64,000 bases of DNA from Chrysaora quinquecirrha (Eukaryota > Cnidaria > Scyphozoa > Semaeostomeae > Pelagiidae), in NCBI GenBank assembly GCA_014526335.1, contig JACTAT010000040.1, positions 8,575,203 to 8,639,202 of the forward strand, given 5' to 3'. The position numbers and the translations under genes were made by a program. This document shows, in pieces, positions 10,650 to 23,071 of the stretch. The notes beneath the pieces are model-generated. The model had not been told where the DNA came from. It saw only the letters and a program-made list of their open reading frames with translations, and ran no database searches. Within the stretch, counting starts at the first letter, position 1. Every line of letters begins with the position of its first letter.

Positions 10650-13113
10650 AGGGACACCCGGGGTCTAACCAGGGACCTCTCGATCTGCAGTCGAATGCAC
10701 TACCACTGAGCTATATCCCCTGATAGTTTACAAATGTCTTTAGTAATATATGAAATAATGAATTTGCACAAATGTTCAGATAAGTCAATGAAGATAAAGC
10801 ACGCAGCAAATGCATAAATAGTATATAAATAAATAAGACACCCGGGATTGAACCAGGCAGCAATCGATCTGCAGTCGAATGCTCTACCACTGAGCTATAT
10901 CCGCTGATAGTTTGCAAAAGTATTTAGTAATATATGAAACAATGAGTGTGCGCAAATGTTCAAATGAATCAATGATGATGAAGCACGCAACAAATTCATA
11001 AATAGTATATAAATAAAGGGGACACCCGGGATTGAACCAGGCAGCAATCGATCTGCAGTCGAATGCTCTACCACTAAGCTATATCCACTGATAGCTTGGG
11101 GTAGTCTAAAGTTATATATGAAATAATGAGTTTGCGCAAATGCTCGTATCAGTCAATGAAGATGAAGCACGCATGAAATGCATAAAAGTAAAAATAAAGG
11201 GACACCGGGATTGAACCAGGGACCTCTCGATCTGCAGTCGAATGCTCTACCACTGAGCTATATCCCCTGATAGTTTACAAAAGTCTTTAGTAACATTTGA
11301 AACAATGAGTTTGGGCAAATGTTCAAATGAATCCATGATGGTAAAGCATGCAACAAATACATAAAGAGTATAAATAAAGGGGACACCGGGGATTGAACCA
11401 GGGACCTGTCGATCTGCAGTCGAATGCTCTACCACTGAGCTATATCCACTGATAGCTTGGGATAGTCTAAATATATATGAAATAATGAGTTTGCGCAAAT
11501 GCTCGGATCAGTCAGTGAAGATGAAGCACGCATGAAATGCATAAAGAGTAAAAATGAAGGGACACCCGGGGTCTAACCAGGGACCTCTCGATCTGCAGTC
11601 GAATGCACTACCACTGAGCTATATCCCCTGATAGTTTACAAATGTCATTAGTAATATATGAAATAATGAATTTGCACAAATGTTCAGATAAGTCAATGAA
11701 GATAAAGCACGCAGCAAATGCATAAATAGTATATAAATAAATAAGACACCCGGGATTGAACCAGGCAGCAATCGATCTGCAGTCGAATGCTCTACCACTG
11801 AGCTATATCCGCTGATAGTTTGCAAAAGTATTTAGTAATATATGAAACAATGAGTGTGCGCAAATGTTCAAATGAATCAATGATAATGAAGCACGCAACA
11901 AATGCATATATAGTATATAAATAAAGGGGACACCCGGGATGGAACCAGGGACCTCTCGATCTGCAGTCGAATGCACTACCACTGAGCTATATCCCCTGAT
12001 AGTTTGTTAAAGTCTTTAGTAATATATGAAAGAATGAGTTTGCACAAATGTTCAGATAAGTCAATGAAGATAAAGCACGCAACAAATGCATAAAGCACGC
12101 AACAAATGCATGAAGACTATAAATAAAGGGGTCATCCGGGATTGAACCAGGGACCTCTCGATCTGCAGTCGAATGCTCTACCACTGAGCTATATTCCCTG
12201 ATAGTTTACAAAAGTATTTAGTAATATATGAAACAATGAGTTTGCGCAAATGTTCAAATGAATCAATGATGATGAAGCACGCAACAAATGTATAAATATA
12301 TATAAACAAAGGGGACACCCGGGATGGAACCAGGGACCTCTCGATCTGCAGTCGAATGCTCTACCACTGAGCTATATCCGCTGATAGTTTGCAAAAGTAT
12401 TTAGTAATATATGAAACAATGAGTTTGCGCAAATGTTCAAATGAATCAATGATAATGAAGCACGCAACAAATGCATATATAGTATATAAATAAAGGGGAC
12501 ACCCGGGATGGAACCAGGGACCTCTCGATCTGCAGTCGAGTGCTCTACCACTGACCTATATCCCCTGATAGTTTGCAAAAGTATTTAGTAATATATAAAA
12601 CAATGAGTTTGCGCAAATGTTCAAATGAATCAATGATGATGAAGCACGCAACAAATGTATAAATAGTATATAAATAAAGGGGACACCCGGGATTGAACCA
12701 GGGACCTCTCGATCTGCAGTGGAATGCTCTACCACTGAGCTATATCCACTGATAGCTTGGGATAGTCTAAAGTTATATATGAAATAATGAGTTTGCACAA
12801 ATGCTCGGATCAGTCAATAAAGATGAAGCAGACATCAAATGCATAAAGAGTAAAAATGAAGGGGACATCCGGGGTTGAACTAGGGACATCTCGATCTGCA
12901 GTCGAATGCTCTACCACAGAGCTATATTCCCTGATAGTTTACAAAAGTCTTTAGTAATATTTGAAACAATGAGTTTGGGCAAATGTTCAAATGAATCCAT
13001 GATGGTAAAGCATGCAACAAATGCATAAAGAGTATAAATAAAGGGGACACCGGGGATTGAACCAGGGACCTGTCGATCTGCAGTCGAATGCTCTACCACT
13101 GAGCTATATCCAC
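10650..13113 (-). tRNA. tRNA-Cys(GCA) genes 12-25, first 14-unit repeat
   Basis: Left edges: 10650, 10833, 11017, 11198, 11378, 11558, 11741, 11925, 12127, 12310, 12494, 12678, 12860, 13042. Several copies are degenerate: 10833 and 11741 have a broken acceptor 3' strand, and with 11017 an altered variable region (GCTGCCTGG in place of GGTCCCTGG). 10650 and 11558 carry a T-loop change from TTCAATC to TTAGACC. These changes recur at the same relative positions in the next block about 2,572 bp away. Confidence 0.8.
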
Positions 13114-13221
13114 TGATAGCTTGGGATAGTCTAAATATATATGAAATAATGAGTTTGCGCAAATGCTCGGATCAGTCAATGAAGATGAAGCACGCATGAA
13201 ATGCATAAAGAGTAAAAATGA

Positions 13222-14771
13222 AGGGACACCCGGGGTCTAACCAGGGACCTCTCGATCTGCAGTCGAATGCACTACCACTGAGCTATATCCCCTGATAGTT
13301 TACAAATGTCTTTAGTAATATATGAAATAATGAATTTGCACAAATGTTCAGATAAGTCAATGAAGATAAAGCACGCAGCAAATGCATAAATAGTATATAA
13401 ATAAATAAGACACCCGGGATTGAACCAGGCAGCAATCGATCTGCAGTCGAATGCTCTACCACTGAGCTATATCCGCTGATAGTTTGCAAAAGTATTTAGT
13501 AATATATGAAACAATGAGTGTGCGCAAATGTTCAAATGAATCAATGATGATGAAGCACGCAACAAATTCATAAATAGTATATAAATAAAGGGGACACCCG
13601 GGATTGAACCAGGCAGCAATCGATCTGCAGTCGAATGCTCTACCACTAAGCTATATCCACTGATAGCTTGGGGTAGTCTAAAGTTATATATGAAATAATG
13701 AGTTTGCGCAAATGCTCGTATCAGTCAATGAAGATGAAGCACGCATGAAATGCATAAAAAGTAAAAATAAAGGGGACACCCGGGATTGAACCAGGGACCT
13801 CTCGATCTGCAGTCGAATGCTCTACCACTGAGCTATATCCCCTGATAGTTTACAAAAGTCTTTAGTAACATTTGAAACAATGAGTTTGGGCAAATGTTCA
13901 AATGAATCCATGATGGTAAAGCATGCAACAAATACATAAAGAGTATAAATAAAGGGGACACCGGGGATTGAACCAGGGACCTGTCGATCTGCAGTCGAAT
14001 GCTCTACCACTGAGCTATATCCACTGATAGCTTGGGATAGTCTAAATATATATGAAATAATGAGTTTGCGCAAATGCTCGGATCAGTCAGTGAAGATGAA
14101 GCACGCATGAAATGCATAAAGAGTAAAAATGAAGGGACACCCGGGGTCTAACCAGGACCTCTCGATCTGCAGTCGAATGCACTACCACTGAGCTATATCC
14201 CTGATAGTTTACAAATGTCATTAGTAATATATGAAATAATGAATTTGCACAAATGTTCAGATAAGTCAATGAAGATAAAGCACGCAGCAAATGCATAAAT
14301 AGTATATAAATAAATAAGACACCCGGGATTGAACCAGGCAGCAATCGATCTGCAGTCGAATGCTCTACCACTGAGCTATATCCGCTGATAGTTTGCAAAA
14401 GTATTTAGTAATATATGAAACAATGAGTGTGCGCAAATGTTCAAATGAATCAATGATAATGAAGCACGCAACAAATGCATATATAGTATATAAATAAAGG
14501 GGACACCCGGGATGGAACCAGGGACCTCTCGATCTGCAGTCGAATGCACTACCACTGAGCTATATCCCCTGATAGTTTGTTAAAGTCTTTAGTAATATAT
14601 GAAAGAATGAGTTTGCACAAATTTTCAGAAAAGTCAATGAAGATAAAGCACGCAACAAATGCATAAAGCACGCAAAAAATGCATGAAGACTATAAATAAA
14701 GGGGTCATCCGGGATTGAACCAGGGACCTCTCGATCTGCAGTCGAATGCTCTACCACTGAGCTATATCCCC
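13222..14771 (-). tRNA. tRNA-Cys(GCA) genes 26-34, second 14-unit repeat (partial)
   Basis: Left edges: 13222, 13405, 13589, 13771, 13953, 14133, 14314, 14498, 14700. Unit by unit they repeat the variants of genes 12-20, including the degenerate acceptor and T-loop copies. The copy at 14133 is additionally shortened at two homopolymers, leaving 69 nt. Confidence 0.8.
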
Positions 14772-14881
14772 TGATAATTTGCAATAGTCTTTAGGAATAT
14801 ATGAAAGAATGAGTTTGTGCAAATTTTCAGATAAGTCAATGAAGATGAAGCACGCAACAAATGCATAAAGAGTTTAAATGA

Positions 14882-17800
14882 CGGGGACACCCGGGATTGA
14901 ACCAGGGACCTCTCGATCTGCAGTCGAATGTTCTAGCACTGAGCTATATCCTCGGATATTTTGCAATGGCCTATAGTAATATATGAAACAATGAGTTTGC
15001 GCAAATGATCAGATCAGTGAATGAAGATAAAGCACGCATCAAATGAATGAAGAGTATAAATAAAGGGGTCATCCGGGATTGAACCAGGGACCTCTCGATC
15101 TGCATTCGAATGTTCTAGCACTGAGCTATATCCCCTGATAGGTTGCAAAAGTATTTAGTAATATATGAAACAATGAGTTTGCGCAAATGTTCAAATGAAT
15201 CAATGATGGTGAAACATGCAACAAATGCATAAAGAGTATAAATAAAGGGAAAACCCGGGATTGAACCAGGGACCTCTCGATCTGCAGTCGAATGCTCTAC
15301 CACTGAGCTATATCCCCTGATAGTTTGTTAAAGTCTCTAGTAATATATGAAAGAATGAGTTTGCGCAAATTTTCGGATAAGTCAATGAAGATGAAGCACG
15401 CAACAAATGCATAAATAATGTAAATAAAGGGGACACCTGGGATTGAACCAGGGACCTCTCGATCTGCAGTCGAATGCTCTACCACTGAACTATAACCCCT
15501 GATAGTTTGTTAAAGTCTTTAGTAATATATGAAAGAATGAGTTTGCACAAATGTTCAGATAAGTCAATGAAGATAAAGCACGCAACAAATGCATAAAGCA
15601 CGCAACAAATGCATGAAGACTATAAATAAAGGGGTCATCCGGGATTGAACCAGGGACCTCTCGATCTGCAGTCGAATGTTCTAGCACTGAGCTATATCCT
15701 CGGATATTTTGCAATGGCCTATAGTAATATATGAAACAATGAGTTTGCGCAAATGATCAGATCAGTGAATGAAGATAAAGCACGCATCAAATGAATGAAG
15801 AGTATAAATAAAGGGGTCATCCGGGATTGAACCAGGGACCTCTCGATCTGCAGTCGAATGTTCTAGCACTGAGCTATATCCCCTGATAGGTTGCAAAAGT
15901 ATTTAGTAATATATGAAACAATGAGTTTGCGCAAATGTTCAAATGAATCAATGATGGTGAAGCATGCAACAAATGCATAAAGAGTATAAATAAAGGGAAA
16001 ACCCGGGATTGAACCAGGGACCTCTCGATCTGCAGTCGAATGCTCTACCACTGAGATATATCCCCTGATAGTTTGTTAAAGTCTTTAGTAATATATGAAA
16101 GAATGAGTTTGCGCAAATGTTCGAATAAGTCAATGAATATGTCACGCAACAAATGCATAAATAATATAAATAAAGGGGACACCTGGGATTGAACCAGGGA
16201 CCTCTCGATCTGCAGTCGAATGCTCTACCGCTGATCTATATTCCCTGATAGTTTGGAAACGTCTTTCGTAATATATGAAAGAATGAGTTTGCACAAATGT
16301 TCAGATAAGTCAATGAAGATAAAGCACGCAACAAATGCATAAAGAGTATAAATAAAGGGGACACCCGGGGTTGAAGCAGGGATCTCTTGATCTGCAGTCG
16401 AATGCTCTACCACTGAGCTATATCCCATGATAGTTTACAAAAGTCTTTAGTAATATATGAAACAATGAGTTTGCGCAAATGTTCAAATGAATCAATGATG
16501 GTGAAGCATGCAACAAATGCATAAAGAGTATAAATAAAGGGGACACCCGGGATTGAACCAGGGACGTCTCGATCTGCAGTCGAATGCTCTACCACTGAGC
16601 TATATCCCCTGATAGCTTGAGATAGTCTAAAGTTATATATGAAATAATGAGTTTGCGCAAATGCTCGGATCAGTCAATGATGATGAAGCACGCAACAAAT
16701 GCATAAATAGTATATAAATAAAGGGGACACCCGGGGTTGAACCAGGGACCTCTCGATCTGCAGTCGAATGCTCTACCACTGAGCTATATCCCCTGATATT
16801 TAACAAATGTCTTTAGTAATTTATGAAACAATGAGTTTGCGCAAATGTTCAAATGAATCAATGATGGTGAAGCATGCAACAAATGCATAAAGAGTATAAA
16901 TAAAAGGGAAACCCGGGATTGAACCAGGGACGTCTCGATCTACAGTCGAATGCTCTACCACTGAGCTATATCCACTGATAGCTTGGGATAGTCTAAAGTT
17001 ATATATGAAATAATGAGTTTGCGCAAATGCTCGGATCAGTCAATGAAGATGAAGCAAGCATCAAATGCATAAAGAGTAAAAATGAAGGGGACACCCGGGG
17101 TCTAACCAGGGACCTCTCGATCTGCAGTCCAATGCTCTACCACTGAGCTATATCCCCTGATAGGTTGCAAAAGTCTTTAGTAATATATGAAACAATGAGT
17201 TTGCACAAATGTTCAGATAAGTCAATGAAGATAAAGCACGCAGCAAATGCATAAAGAGTATAAATAAAGGGGTCATCCGGAATTGAACCAGGGACCTCTC
17301 GATCTGCAGTCGAATGCTCTAGCACTGAGCTATATCCCCTGATAGTTTGCAATGGTCTATAGTAATATATGAAACAATGAGTTTGGGCAAATGATCAGAT
17401 CAGTGAATAAAGATAAAGCACGCATCAAATGCATGAAGAGTATAAATGAAGGGGACAACTGGGATTGAACCAGGGACCTCTCGATCTGCAGTCGAATGCT
17501 CTACCACTGAGCTATATCCCCTAATTATAATAATATATGAAACAATGAATTTGGGCAAATGATCAGATCAGTGAATGAAGATAAAGCACACATCAAATGC
17601 ACGAAGAGTATAATTGAAGGGGACACCCGGGATAGAACCAAGGACCTCTCGATCTGCAGTCGAATGCTCTACCACTGAGCTATATCCCCTGATAGTTTGC
17701 AATAGTCTTTAGTAATATATGAAATAATGAATTTGCGCAAATTCTCAGATAAGTCAATGAAGATGAAGCACACAACAAATGCATAAAGAGTATAGCTGAA

Positions 17801-18961
17801 GGGGACACCCGGGATTAAACCAGGGACCTCTCGATCTGCAGTCCAATGCTCTACCACTGAGCTATATCCACTGATAGTTTGCAATGGTCTATAGTAATAT
17901 ATGAAACAATGAGTTTGCGCAAATGATCAGATCATTGAATGAAGATGAAGCACGCAACAAATGCATAAAGAGTATAAATAAAGGGGACACCCGGGATTGA
18001 ACCAGGGACCTCTTGATCTGCAGTCGAATGTTCTAGCACTGAGCTATATCCCCTGATAGTTTGCAAAAGTCTTTAGTAATATATGAAAGAATGAGTTTGC
18101 GCAAATGTTCAGATAAGTCAATGAAGATGAAGCACGCAACAAATGCATAAAGAGTATAAATAAAGGGGACACCCAGGATTGAACTAGGGACCTCTCGATC
18201 TGCAGTCGAATGCTCTACCACTGAGCTATATCCCCTGATAGTTTGTTAAAGTATTTAGTAATATATGAACGAATGAGTTTGCGCAAATGTTCAGATAAGT
18301 CAATGAAGATAAAGCAAGCAACAAATGCATTAAGAGTATAAATGAAGGGGACACCCTGGATTGAACCAGGGACCTCTCGATCTGCAGTCGAATGCTCTAC
18401 CACTGAGCTATATCCCCTGATAGCTTGCAATAGTCTTTAGTAATATATGAAATAACAAATTTGTGCAAATGTTCAGAGGAATCGATATACATGAAGCAAG
18501 CAAAAAATGCATAAAGAGTATAAATGAAGGGGACACCCGGGATTGAACCAGGGACCTCTCGATCTGCAGTCGAATGCTCTACCACTGAGCTATATCCCTG
18601 ATAGTTTGTTAAAGTCTTTAGTAATATATGAAACAATGAATTTGCGCAAATCTTCAGATCATTCAATGAAGATGAAGCACGCAACAAATGCATAAAGAGT
18701 ATAAATGAAGGGGACACACGGGATTGAACCAGGGACCTCTCGATCTGCAGTCGAATGCTCTACCACTGAGCTATATCCCCTGATAGTTTGCAATAGTCTT
18801 AAGTAATATATGAAAAATGAGTTTGCGCAAATCATCAGCTCAGTCAATGAAGATGAAGCAAGCAACAAATGCATAAAGAGTGTAAATGAAGGGGACACCC
18901 GGAATTGAACCAGGGACCTCTCGATCTGCAGTCGAATGCTCTACCACTGAGCTATATCTCC
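14882..18961 (-). tRNA. tRNA-Cys(GCA) genes 35-57 of left array
   Basis: Left edges: 14882, 15064, 15246, 15428, 15630, 15812, 15994, 16174, 16356, 16538, 16722, 16904, 17086, 17268, 17450, 17618, 17800, 17982, 18164, 18346, 18528, 18709, 18890. Genes from 15064 to 15428 recur 748 bp later as 15812 to 16174, a local four-unit duplication. The copy at 16904 has a Tyr anticodon and is listed separately. Several copies have GCTAGAAC in place of GGTAGAGC in the D arm, or a wobble acceptor pair. Most keep a full cloverleaf and U73. Confidence 0.85.
16904..16975 (-). tRNA. tRNA-Cys body with Tyr anticodon GTA
   Basis: The anticodon loop reads CTGTAGA instead of CTGCAGA, so the anticodon is GTA. 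The remaining body and U73 are those of tRNA-Cys, with two weakened acceptor positions. If expressed and still charged by CysRS it would place cysteine at tyrosine codons. It is more likely a silent mutant copy. Confidence 0.75.
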
Positions 18962-19071
18962 TGATAGTTTGTTAAAGTCTTTAGTAATATATGGAGCAAT
19001 GAATTTGCGCAAATCTTCAGATCATTCAATGAAGATGAAGCACGCAACAAATGCATAAAGAGTATAAATGA

Positions 19072-20961
19072 AGGGGACAAACGGGATTGAACCAGGGACC
19101 TCTCGATCTGCAGTCGAATGCTCTACCACTGAGCTATATCCCCTGATAGTTTGTTAAAGTCTTTAGTAATATATGAAACAATGAATTTGCGCAAATCTTC
19201 AGATCAGTCAATGAAGATGAAGCACGCAACAAATGCAAAAAGAGTATAAATGAAGGGGACACACGGGATTGAACCAGGGATCTCTTGATCTGCAATCGAA
19301 TGCTCTACCACTGAGCTATATCCCCTGACAGATTGCAATAGTCTTTAGTAATATATGAAATAATGAATTTGCACAAATCTTCAGATCAGTCAATGAAGAT
19401 GAAGCACGCAACAAATGCATAAAGAGTATAAATGAAGGGGACACCCGGGATTGAACCAGGGACCTCTCGATCTGCAATCGAATGCTCTACCACTGAGCTA
19501 TATCCCCAGAATGATAGTTTGCAGAAGTCTTTAGTAATATATGAAACAATGAGTATTCGCATATCTTCAGATCAGTCAATGAAGTTGAAGCACGCAACAA
19601 ATGCATAAAGAGTATAAATTAAGGGGACACCCGGGATTGAACCAGGGACCTCTCGATCTGCAGTCGAATGTTCTACAACTGAACTATATCGCCTGATAGT
19701 TTGCAGAAGTCTTTAGTAATGTATGAAACAATGAATTTGCGCAAATCTTCGGATCAGTCAATGAAGATGAAGCACGCAACAAATGCATAAAGAGTATAAA
19801 TGAAGGGGACACCCTGGATTGAACCAGGGACCTCTCGATCTGCAGTCGAATGCTCTACCACTGAGCTTTATCCCCTGATAGCTTGCAATAGTCTTTAGTA
19901 ATATATGAAATAACAAATTTGTGCAAATGTTCAGAGGAATCGATATAGATGAAGCAAGCAAAAAATGCATAAAGAGTATAAATGAAGGGTAACCCGGGAT
20001 TGAACCAGGGACCTCTCGATCTGCAGTCGAATGCTCTACCACTGAGCTATATCCCCTGATAGTTTGCAATAGTCTTAAGTAATATATGAAAAATGAGTTT
20101 CCGCAAATCATCAGCTCAGTCAATGAAGATGAAGCAAGCAACAAATGCATAAAGAGTATAAATGAAGGGGACACCCGGGATTGAACCAGGGCCCTCTCGA
20201 TCTGCAGTCGAATGCTATACCACTGAGCTATATCCCCTGATAGTTTGTTAATGTCTTTAGTAATATATGAAACAATGAATTTGCGCAAATCTTCAGATCA
20301 TTCAATGAAGATGAAGCACGCAACAAATGCATAAAGAGTATAAGTGAAGGGGACACCCGGGATTGAACCAGGGACCTCTCGATCTGCAGTCGAATGCTCT
20401 ACCACTGAGCTATATCCTCTGATAGTTTGCAATAGTCTTAAGTAATATATGAAAAATGAGTTTGCGCAAATCATCAGCTCAGTCAATGAAGATGAAGCAA
20501 GCAACAAATGCATAAAGAGTGTAAATGAAGGGACACCCGGGATTGAACCAGGGACCTCTCGATCTGCAGTCGAATGCTCTACCACTGAGCTATGTCCCTG
20601 ATAGTTTGTTAAAGTCTTTAGTAATATATGAAGCAATGAATTTGCGCAAATCTTCAGATCATTCAATGAAGATGAAGCACGCAACAAATGCATAAAGAGT
20701 ATAAATGAAGGGGACAAACGGGATTGAACCAGGGACCTCTCGATCTGCAGTCGAATGCTCTACCACTGAGCTATATCCCCTGATAGTTTGCAATAGTCTT
20801 AAGTAATATATGAAAAATGAGTTTGCGCAAATCATCAGCTCAGTCAATGAAGATGAAGCAAGCAACAAATGCATGAAGAGTATAAATGAAGGGGACACCC
20901 GGGATTGAACCAGGGACCTCTCGATCTGCAGTCGAATGCTCTACCACTGAGCTATATCCCC
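19072..20961 (-). tRNA. tRNA-Cys(GCA) genes 58-68, 11-unit repeat copy 1
   Basis: Left edges: 19072, 19254, 19436, 19622, 19804, 19986, 20166, 20348, 20529, 20709, 20890. Diagnostic units are 19254 (spacer with five A, anticodon stem T32 variant), 19622 (acceptor 5' strand GGCGATATAGTTC) and 19804 (GGGGATAAAGCTC). The whole set recurs exactly 2,000 bp to the right. Confidence 0.9.
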
Positions 20962-21071
20962 TGATAGTTTGTTAAAGTCTTTAGTAATATATGAAGCAAT
21001 GAATTTGCGCAAATCTTCAGATCATTCAATGAAGATGAAGCACGCAACAAATGCATAAAGAGTATAAATGA

Positions 21072-22961
21072 AGGGGACAAACGGGATTGAACCAGGGACC
21101 TCTCGATCTGCAGTCGAATGCTCTACCACTGAGCTATATCCCCTGATAGTTTGTTAAAGTCTTTAGTAATATATGAAACAATGAATTTGCGCAAATCTTC
21201 AGATCAGTCAATGAAGATGAAGCACGCAACAAATGCAAAAAGAGTATAAATGAAGGGGACACACGGGATTGAACCAGGGATCTCTTGATCTGCAATCGAA
21301 TGCTCTACCACTGAGCTATATCCCCTGACAGATTGCAATAGTCTTTAGTAATATATGAAATAATGAATTTGCACAAATCTTCAGATCAGTCAATGAAGAT
21401 GAAGCACGCAACAAATGCATAAAGAGTATAAATGAAGGGGACACCCGGGATTGAACCAGGGACCTCTCGATCTGCAATCGAATGCTCTACCACTGAGCTA
21501 TATCCCCAGAATGATAGTTTGCAGAAGTCTTTAGTAATATATGAAACAATGAGTATTCGCATATCTTCAGATCAGTCAATGAAGTTGAAGCACGCAACAA
21601 ATGCATAAAGAGTATAAATTAAGGGGACACCCGGGATTGAACCAGGGACCTCTCGATCTGCAGTCGAATGTTCTACAACTGAACTATATCGCCTGATAGT
21701 TTGCAGAAGTCTTTAGTAATGTATGAAACAATGAATTTGCGCAAATCTTCGGATCAGTCAATGAAGATGAAGCACGCAACAAATGCATAAAGAGTATAAA
21801 TGAAGGGGACACCCTGGATTGAACCAGGGACCTCTCGATCTGCAGTCGAATGCTCTACCACTGAGCTTTATCCCCTGATAGCTTGCAATAGTCTTTAGTA
21901 ATATATGAAATAACAAATTTGTGCAAATGTTCAGAGGAATCGATATAGATGAAGCAAGCAAAAAATGCATAAAGAGTATAAATGAAGGGTAACCCGGGAT
22001 TGAACCAGGGACCTCTCGATCTGCAGTCGAATGCTCTACCACTGAGCTATATCCCCTGATAGTTTGCAATAGTCTTAAGTAATATATGAAAAATGAGTTT
22101 CCGCAAATCATCAGCTCAGTCAATGAAGATGAAGCAAGCAACAAATGCATAAAGAGTATAAATGAAGGGACACCGGGATTGAACCAGGGCCCTCTCGATC
22201 TGCAGTCGAATGCTATACCACTGAGCTATATCCCCTGATAGTTTGTTAATGTCTTTAGTAATATATGAAACAATGAATTTGCGCAAATCTTCAGATCATT
22301 CAATGAAGATGAAGCACGCAACAAATGCATAAAGAGTATAAGTGAAGGGGACACCCGGGATTGAACCAGGGACCTCTCGATCTGCAGTCGAATGCTCTAC
22401 CACTGAGCTATATCCTCTGATAGTTTGCAATAGTCTTAAGTAATATATGAAAAATGAGTTTGCGCAAATCATCAGCTCAGTCAATGAAGATGAAGCAAGC
22501 AACAAATGCATAAAGAGTGTAAATGAAGGGGACACCCGGGATTGAACCAGGGACCTCTCGATCTGCAGTCGAATGCTCTACCACTGAGCTATGTCTCCTG
22601 ATAGTTTGTTAAAGTCTTTAGTAATATATGAAGCAATGAATTTGCGCAAATCTTCAGATCATTCAATGAAGATGAAGCACGCAACAAATGCATAAAGAGT
22701 ATAAATGAAGGGGACAAACGGGATTGAACCAGGGACCTCTCGATCTGCAGTCGAATGCTCTACCACTGAGCTATATCCCCTGATAGTTTGCAATAGTCTT
22801 AAGTAATATATGAAAAATGAGTTTGCGCAAATCATCAGCTCAGTCAATGAAGATGAAGCAAGCAACAAATGCATGAAGAGTATAAATGAAGGGGACACCC
22901 GGGATTGAACCAGGGACCTCTCGATCTGCAGTCGAATGCTCTACCACTGAGCTATATCCCC
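21072..22961 (-). tRNA. tRNA-Cys(GCA) genes 69-79, 11-unit repeat copy 2
   Basis: Left edges: 21072, 21254, 21436, 21622, 21804, 21986, 22166, 22346, 22527, 22709, 22890. Differences from copy 1 are almost only one-base homopolymer changes, for example 22166 lacks a C and a G that are present in 20166. Confidence 0.9.
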
Positions 22962-23071
22962 TGATAGTTTGTTAATGTCTTTAGTAATATATGAAACAAT
23001 GAATTTGCGCAAATCTTCAGATCAGTCAATGAAGATGAAGCACGCAACAAATGCAAAAAGAGTATAAATGA

